Assembly: GCF_910592395.1 (NCBI RefSeq) | Contig: NC_088312.1 | Span: forward strand, 10,850,001-10,914,000 | DNA from: Lineus longissimus | Lineage: Eukaryota > Nemertea > Pilidiophora > Heteronemertea > Lineidae | Reading direction: 5' to 3' | DNA: 64,000 nt | In this document: piece by piece, positions 58,393 through 64,000 of the stretch | Layout of the letters: each line of letters opens with the position of its first letter | Position numbering within the stretch: position 1 is the stretch's first letter | The notes under the pieces: generated by a model | Told to the model about the DNA's origin: nothing | Seen by the model: only the letters and a program-made list of their open reading frames with translations | Database searches by the model: none | Translations under genes and position numbers: made by a program

Positions 58393-58721
58393 GGTTACAA
58401 ATATATTCTCATAGAAATGACCCAAATATCCATTTGACCCCCATCCCCAAGGTACTAAGAAATTCAGATCTGTTTATACAAGGGTTTAATTCTAGAATGG
58501 ATACCACAGTATGGTTACATAATGTAAGCATTTAATTGCCAAGATCAAAATAACCCACTGGCCGATATAAACAATTAGAATGTTGTTCATTGACAAGGTT
58601 CTTCATCACTTGGTTGAGAAACTGTTTACATAAAAAAACAAACCTTTATTTGTTGTGGGCTTTAGCTGGTTGAACTTTGTGAAAGGATCTTTGTAATTTT
58701 GATGAAAATATATTTGTAACT

Positions 58722-58850
58722 TGCGCAACTTGCAACTTGCATTTCCTACTTGCAACTTGCATTTCGAACTTCAACTTGCATTTCCAACTTGCAACTTGCA
58801 TTTCCTACTTGCAACTTGCATTTCCTACTTGCAACTTGCAACTTGCATAT
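58722..58850. repeat. AACTTGC tandem repeat, array 2 (opposite orientation)
   Basis: Units of ACTTGCAACTTGCATTTCCT, the inverse of array 1. Together the two arrays form an imperfect stem enclosing about 330 bp at the right end of Harbinger. Confidence 0.8.
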
Positions 58851-58980
58851 TAGCAACACTCCTCGCAGACAGTGACTATCTGCGATTTTTTCTTCATAGT
58901 GGAAGGGCTATGGATAGTTTTCTGTCGACAGTTTTTCAATTACTGTCGACAGTTTACTGTCATGTGGAGCCGCACCTTTA

Positions 58981-59751
58981 TAGTTCCCATGTTGGCACGT
59001 TATACGCTCTAAAGCGTTGATTCTGCAAAACAAATAGAGATTACATTTGGGAAGGACAGAAAGCTCTCAACCCCCCACCCACGTGAAAAAGATCACTAGG
59101 GAAGTTACCCCGGGTGGAAGTAAAGAGCTAAACAAGGGCGCTATTCCTTGTTATCTGACATGGGTTTAGGAACTCTAGGCTTTGTACTTACGAAACAAGG
59201 GACACAAATGCCGGCTTAGAAATTTTGCTCTTGCCCGCATGGCTAGGAATCGCCCGAAAATTCTAAAATTACGCAAGGGCGAACTGACAGCTCGTAGGGT
59301 GACTCTGACGTAAGCTTGCCCAATATATATGTGTGCACTGTCTGGCTTAGGCGATGTAAAATTGTAGAAAATTTTAGAGTTCGAATCAGACTAAAAAATA
59401 GTCGAGCGTGACTTCCCCTATATAGTCGCCTATCGGCGCGTTCAGAGAGGAACTGCAACGCCCGATTCATCTCTACTGTGCTCACTGGCGAGCCTACGCA
59501 AGACTCCCAAGGCGACACTTATATATATATCTCATATCTCTGGCTCGAGCACGCCCCCCAATGGTCTGCTACGATGCCGTCCCCCCTAGCCGAGCGAAGA
59601 AGCTCCCTAGGGTGACCCGAAGAAAGATAGATAAAGAGCCGTGTGAGATTCAGGCAAGCCTGAGAGGAAAGACACAAAATACTGTGGTCGAAAATCGGAG
59701 AAAAGCAAAATGGACAGGAGGGGAAGCCAGTCGACCGACCAAGGAGGCGAC
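58981..59751. other. Right flank of Harbinger, no gene recognised
   Basis: By position this should continue the sequence interrupted by Harbinger (the recombinase-bearing unit). I could not read recombinase motifs in it. Confidence 0.4.
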
Positions 59752-60660
59752 AAAAGGCTGAATGAGGCCGAACAAAAGGATTTCGCACACTCGTCGATGA
59801 AGTCACGTGGGGTGAGCGCCCAGTTCTTTCTGTCCCCATAGAGGACAAGGACGTGGTTGTCCTCCCACCAACGTCTCCACCGCAGACATGGACAATGTCC
59901 ATTTCTTTCATCACAGTGTACAAGCACCTGGTTTCCTTTCTTACTCCACAGCGGACAAAGACCCGATTGTCTTGTCTCCACAGTAGACATGGACAGTGTA
60001 TATTTCTTCTCAGTGTACAACCACCTGTTTTCTTTCTGTCTTGATAGTAAGACAAAGACGTGTTGTGCCGTCACTGTAGACAATGACTGTGTTTTGTGTG
60101 TTCTCAATGGACTTGGTTCTTTCTGTCTCGATAGTGGACAAGGACATGATTGTTCTATACATCATAAACAAATCCTTCGTCCTTCTGTTTCTGTGGACAA
60201 AAAGTACTCCGGATATGCCTTTGGTTGTGACTTCACTATTTCACTTTTTGATGTTGCCCAAGCCTGGCCGCATTAGACAACGACTGAGCTCTTCTTCATG
60301 ACTATTTGCTGCCTCCGAGTCAAAGTCTGTAGGCGACACAAATAGTTCTTTTCAATTCCACAGTGGACAAAGAGCTGGTTGATCTGCATACTGAACTACC
60401 AGCAGAATTGCCTCCATTACCTCCGCCCATTGGACCAGCGTTGTCTGTAAAGCTTAGCAATGTCAATACATTGAGGGTCAAGATGGTTGAGCTGTTACCA
60501 TGGTAGCAAGGACAAACAATATGCTCTTTTTTCTCTCCAAAGCGGACAAAGACGGGGTTATTCTGTCTCCACCAGAGACAAGGACTTTGGTCTTTCTGTC
60601 GTCGCAGAAAGCAAGAACCTGCTTCTTTCTGTCTTCACAGTGGACAAAGACCTGGTTGAA
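59752..60660 (-). repeat. Segment A plus satellite-like repeat C, copy 3 (inverted)
   Basis: 59752-59815 is segment A. 59816-60335 is the reverse complement of 42960-43490 with few changes. About 60530-60660 is further GACAAAGAC/TTCTGTC units. The long open frames on both strands come from the repeat. Confidence 0.75.
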
Positions 60661-61041
60661 TCAAAAGCACAACCAAGACATAGTTTTTTTCAACATAAAT
60701 TATTACTTCAACTGGATTTAAACTATGATTGAGATCATTTGCGTCAATTTTGCAATTTGTCAGGTTTTATACTCTTACTCCTATTTAGAGTGCATTTACA
60801 GTTGAATTTTTATACACATTGTTTATAAGCAGTGAACTTGGAAATCAAGGTGTCTTTCCCGACCAGATATCTGATGATCAACAATAATTGCCGAGTCTTG
60901 CAACGCAACCCTGTCAGGAAACGCTGTTCCTTTAAGAAAATGAAATTTCAACTTCAAAATGTACAAGTGTCAGCATCTGATTGGCCAAACAATGTCTATG
61001 TCCCAATACAATAGCACACAAGTTAATGTCTTAGTCACTGA

Positions 61042-62614
61042 TTAGTCCTCTGGTTTCTTTGTTAAGATATTAATCTTAAAACCAGATTCCTTTTTCCCTT
61101 CTTCCAGCATAGTTGTTCTGTCCTCAAGCTCGACAGTTTCGCTCCCCTTTTCGCTGCTTCGAAGTTTTCCTGCTACAGGTACCTCTCCAGCCTTGGGAAT
61201 ATGTAAACTAAATGCGGCAAAATATTTCAACATGTTTTCAACCTTTTGCCTATCGAGCGAATGTTCAGCAGCAATTTCTCTCGCAGTGTAAGTTTTTGGT
61301 TCCACCATAGCTTTTCCAAGAACATCCATCAATGTCCGTACAGTTAGTTTTCCAGGCGGTATGACATTTGGCTCCTCAAAACCCAACTCTGTCTCCCCGG
61401 CATATATTCTATTCTTTGGGAGGTGGCGTGCAGACTTAATCTAGAAATAAGAATGACACTTTGGTCATTTTGGAGTTTGGTTATACAATGTATATGCAGT
61501 AGGTACATACCTTTAATGATTTCAAATCAGATAAGGAGACTGAAGAATTGGAAATGTGAAAGCATCTGAACAGAAAATATAGTAGAACCTCTCTATTAAG
61601 GACACCCTTGGGACTGACAAGTGCTGTCCTTGATAGAGAGGTGTCCTGATTAGAGAGATCAAATTGAATGGACACAACAAATTTGGGACCAAAACTAGTG
61701 TCCTTAATAGAGAGGTCGTCCTTAATAGAGAGGTGTCTGCTAAGGAAGGTTCCACTGTAGATCTATTTATGTTACCAAGGCAATAAAGCAAAGAGCACTG
61801 GTCAGTGGTTATGTAATTCTACATTTTACATGTAGTCAATCTTAGATGGAATCTATTACATGTACTGATACTGGCAACTATCTTCAGCATGAACTGACTC
61901 GAACCACTCACCACATCATTTTCGAAAGACACATTGAAATGCAGTCCCATGTGTACCTGGATGAGACCATTTGGCAACAGGTTATGGATAATTACAGAAC
62001 AATTCTGTAATCATTTGGAAGTTGTTACATGACACATATTCTCAGATTCTGCCCCAGGACTTCTTAATGGTTTATGATGTGACACGAGTGTTATTGACTT
62101 TTCACATACCTCAGGAGGCGGTCCATGAGATTCAATCCGGACCTGCTTAAGCTTGTCCAGCAAAGATTCATTCCTTCTGTCAATTTCTTCTTTTATTTCT
62201 GATCGTTCTGAAATAAAACATAAAGAATAAATTTGGAGATTCGAGTAAAGTGTATGATAATCATAAAGTGTATAAATAAAGTGCATACATAAAGTGTATG
62301 ATACTCACACTGCGGTATACGATGGCACACTGCGCTGCAAGTTTAATGTGAAGCAACAACCATGATCCAAGCAAGAGGAAAGCATCCAGCTTGCACTGTA
62401 TCAGTGTAGGCCTACATCGATTTTGGAACACCCCGTAGTTGGTGTGCATGTAATCGTACTCACGTTCAATGGTTTTCAATTGCTCCACTGTTGATGGGTG
62501 TCTGGGTGCGGCTTTAGGGATCGTTTTCTGTTTTTCGATAGCTCTCTGAGCTCTATTTTCAAAATTGAACCTTTGGTTAGCACGCTTTCCGATCGTTGAC
62601 AGTGTTTTCCCCAT
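61042..62614 (-). CDS. NDUFAF4: NDUFAF4 homologue (mitochondrial complex I assembly factor)
   Basis: Three exons: 62614-62464, 62207-62110 and 61440-61042 (TAA). They sum to 648 nt, or 215 aa, with intron phases 1 and 0. The N-terminus MGKTLSTIGKRANQRFNFEN followed by APRHPST is the family signature, with the Gly-2 that is a likely myristoylation or membrane-association site. The second block (YTAREIAAEHSLDRQKVENM) leads into LKYFAAFSLHIP, as in the vertebrate protein. The C-terminus is longer and more polar than the human 175-aa protein. Known role: assembly of the membrane arm of NADH dehydrogenase. A pogo-type MITE sits in intron 2. No polyadenylation signal was recognised. Confidence 0.9.
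61581..61757 (-). mobile_element. pogo/Tigger-type MITE, copy 6 (NDUFAF4 intron 2)
   Basis: Reverse-orientation member of the CAGTGGAACCTC family. It ends TTCCACTG followed by TA; the left terminus has one change (TAGTAGAACC). Confidence 0.8.
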
Positions 62615-63440
62615 TTTTGCAGTAGATTTCTAGTTACGAAATCGTGACATTGAAGAAAAAACAAAACAGCATGCAAGTTTGGTCGTCGTTTTTGTCGCGA
62701 TGTTGTATTAATTCCTTGTCGCCCGCCAATCTCTCTTGTCTTCAATGCCCGAAGTGCTCCCTAAACACCCTGAAATCTTTACCCACAGCCACTACACCTA
62801 CATGAAAGCTTTCTTCTTGCTGGCATCAACATATTATGCCATATTTGTGGACCCCTCCCCGCAATGAACAAATGTTTGTGACATGCTTAAATGTCACAAC
62901 CACCCACAAGATTAATCACATCAAAACAATACATGTATGTGCTTTGCCAGTGAAACTGCCACATCTCAGCCCATCATGTCTACACTGAGGATGATACCCA
63001 ATCTGATGAAACCCAAGATCGGTTTTTGGTGTCATCATTGTCATGCAGATGTATTGAAAGACTATCAATCAAATGAGTATAGAGACACAGTCAAAGAAGA
63101 ATGACCTTTATTCACAATCTGCACTTGTGACTGTGAAGGAGTTAAATTTGACAACAATAACACTTAATATGTAAAGAGCAATCTCTAGTGAACTCACACA
63201 ACTGTCCTTCTGACATATATAGCCAGTACATTGGGGGATGAGTCCCCCAAACCCCCTCCCCCGTTCTCTGAAAGTGACAGGTTTTAGTCAGTACATTGGG
63301 GGGAAGCCCCCCCCCATTGGACTCTAAAAATAGAATTCCTTGGAGACGCTGAACAATAAGGCCCGATAAAGAAATAGTCCCCGCCCCGGTAGCTGCCTCA
63401 TATCTACTGACAGAAGCAGCTCTTTGTGGTGAAATAATAA
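62615..63440. other. Upstream flank of NDUFAF4, no gene recognised
   Basis: This contains the presumed NDUFAF4 promoter without a clear core element. A short duplicated G-rich word, AGTACATTGGGGG, occurs at about 63220 and 63290 with C-rich partners (hairpin-prone). Confidence 0.4.
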
Positions 63441-63984
63441 TTGAATGCATGTCATGACACCCAGGAGCTTTTTCTCATTTCTGAAACAGTTGCATGGTTG
63501 GAATGAATTTCCAAATCAGTCCGTCAAATCTCTATGCAATGAAAATTGAAATGTCACAACTGCCTCCACCGACGTTGTCCTGTATGTCCTAGCAGACGAT
63601 TTTTAAATAAATGATGTGATTGATATACTTGTAGATTGGAATGAATTATTTCTTCAATGATATGAAAGTTGAAAGCCCTCTGACATGTCTGAGTACAAAA
63701 ATGCAGAGGCAAGACACATCATGCATGTCATGACACCTAGAAGCTTTTTCTCATTTCTGAAACAGTTGCATGGTTGGAATGAATTTCCAAATCAGTCCGT
63801 CAAATCTCTATCCAAATGGAACTTTAAGACCACTCTATATTTGTGCAGTAGTGTTAAAACTGACTTTTTGAAGTAAAGTACGTAAATCGAGAAGAAGAGG
63901 ACGTTTACTTCGTCTGCAATGAAATGTCACAACTGTCTCCGCCGACGTTGTTGTCCTGTATGTTCTAGCAGACGATTTTTAGAT
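63441..63984. repeat. Direct duplication of about 0.17 kb with an insertion in one copy
   Basis: 63445-63612 is repeated at 63722-63984 (GCATGTCATGACACC, AGCTTTTTCTCATTTCTG, GACGTTG, CTAGCAGACGATTTTTA). Copy 2 carries about 95 additional bases in the middle. The unit may continue past the right edge. Confidence 0.75.
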
Positions 63985-64000
63985 ACACTTCAAGACAGTG

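Larger units (their letters stand above)
54238..58977. mobile_element. PIF/Harbinger DNA transposon, 4740 bp, apparently complete
   Basis: The terminal inverted repeats start AGGCGCGGCTCCAC (left) and AGGTGCGGCTCCAC (right, complementary strand). They are flanked by TTA at 54235-54237 and 58978-58980, the 3-bp duplication of Harbingers. It carries the two proteins the superfamily needs, in convergent and interlocked arrangement. Sub-terminal CTGTCGACAG-type words are repeated at both ends, more densely on the right, and may be transposase binding sites. Confidence 0.93.

Overview
This is nuclear DNA from a bilaterian animal, most likely a marine invertebrate. The genes are split by spliceosomal introns with GT..AG borders (one GC..AG). 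Intergenic DNA is full of DNA-transposon debris, and the protein set (inscuteable, GM2 activator, NDUFAF4, Ly6, kringle/CCP receptors) is animal. I cannot name the species. Most single long reading frames are chance or repeat-derived. The real host genes were found by joining exons by hand through splice sites and matching reading phase.

Region by region. 1-9.05 kb: two head-to-tail minus-strand paralogues encoding secreted or membrane kringle proteins. Gene A (1780 leftwards) runs off the window. Gene B (9044-5086) is complete: signal peptide, two kringles, three CCP/sushi modules, a Thr-rich stalk, a transmembrane helix and a short tail. 9.05-12.8 kb: no gene seen. 12.85-14.15 kb: a three-exon Ly6/uPAR-type GPI-anchor candidate (minus) with a 0.37-kb MITE in intron 2. 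14.7-16.95 kb: a four-exon GM2 ganglioside activator (ML-domain) gene (minus), with a 115-bp tandem array in its last intron. 17-24.8 kb: gene-poor, with a 55-bp minisatellite and MITEs. 24.8-28 kb: a long-armed foldback element interrupted by a 2300-bp pogo-type transposon. 28.16-37.25 kb: a ten-exon plus-strand inscuteable (INSC) orthologue whose introns hold several MITEs. 37.3-43.6 kb: gene-poor, with a 551-bp TTAA-flanked MITE and a satellite-like repeat. 43.6-51.2 kb: a young BEL/Pao retrotransposon with an intact 1976-aa gag-pol frame and a truncated 3' LTR. 51.2-54.2 kb: satellite plus a broken tyrosine-recombinase gene. 54.24-58.98 kb: a 4740-bp PIF/Harbinger transposon with TTA target duplications, both proteins apparently intact. 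59-60.7 kb: inverted satellite. 61.0-62.6 kb: three-exon NDUFAF4 (minus). 62.6-64 kb: a 3' direct repeat and no gene.

The host genes do not form a pathway. INSC acts in spindle orientation and polarity, GM2A in lysosomal glycolipid breakdown, NDUFAF4 in mitochondrial complex I assembly. The kringle/CCP and Ly6 proteins are cell-surface molecules. The least familiar host content is the tandem kringle-CCP receptor pair. The most informative mobile content is the apparently complete Harbinger, the recent BEL/Pao copy, and the nested pogo-in-foldback insertion, which can be resolved to the base.
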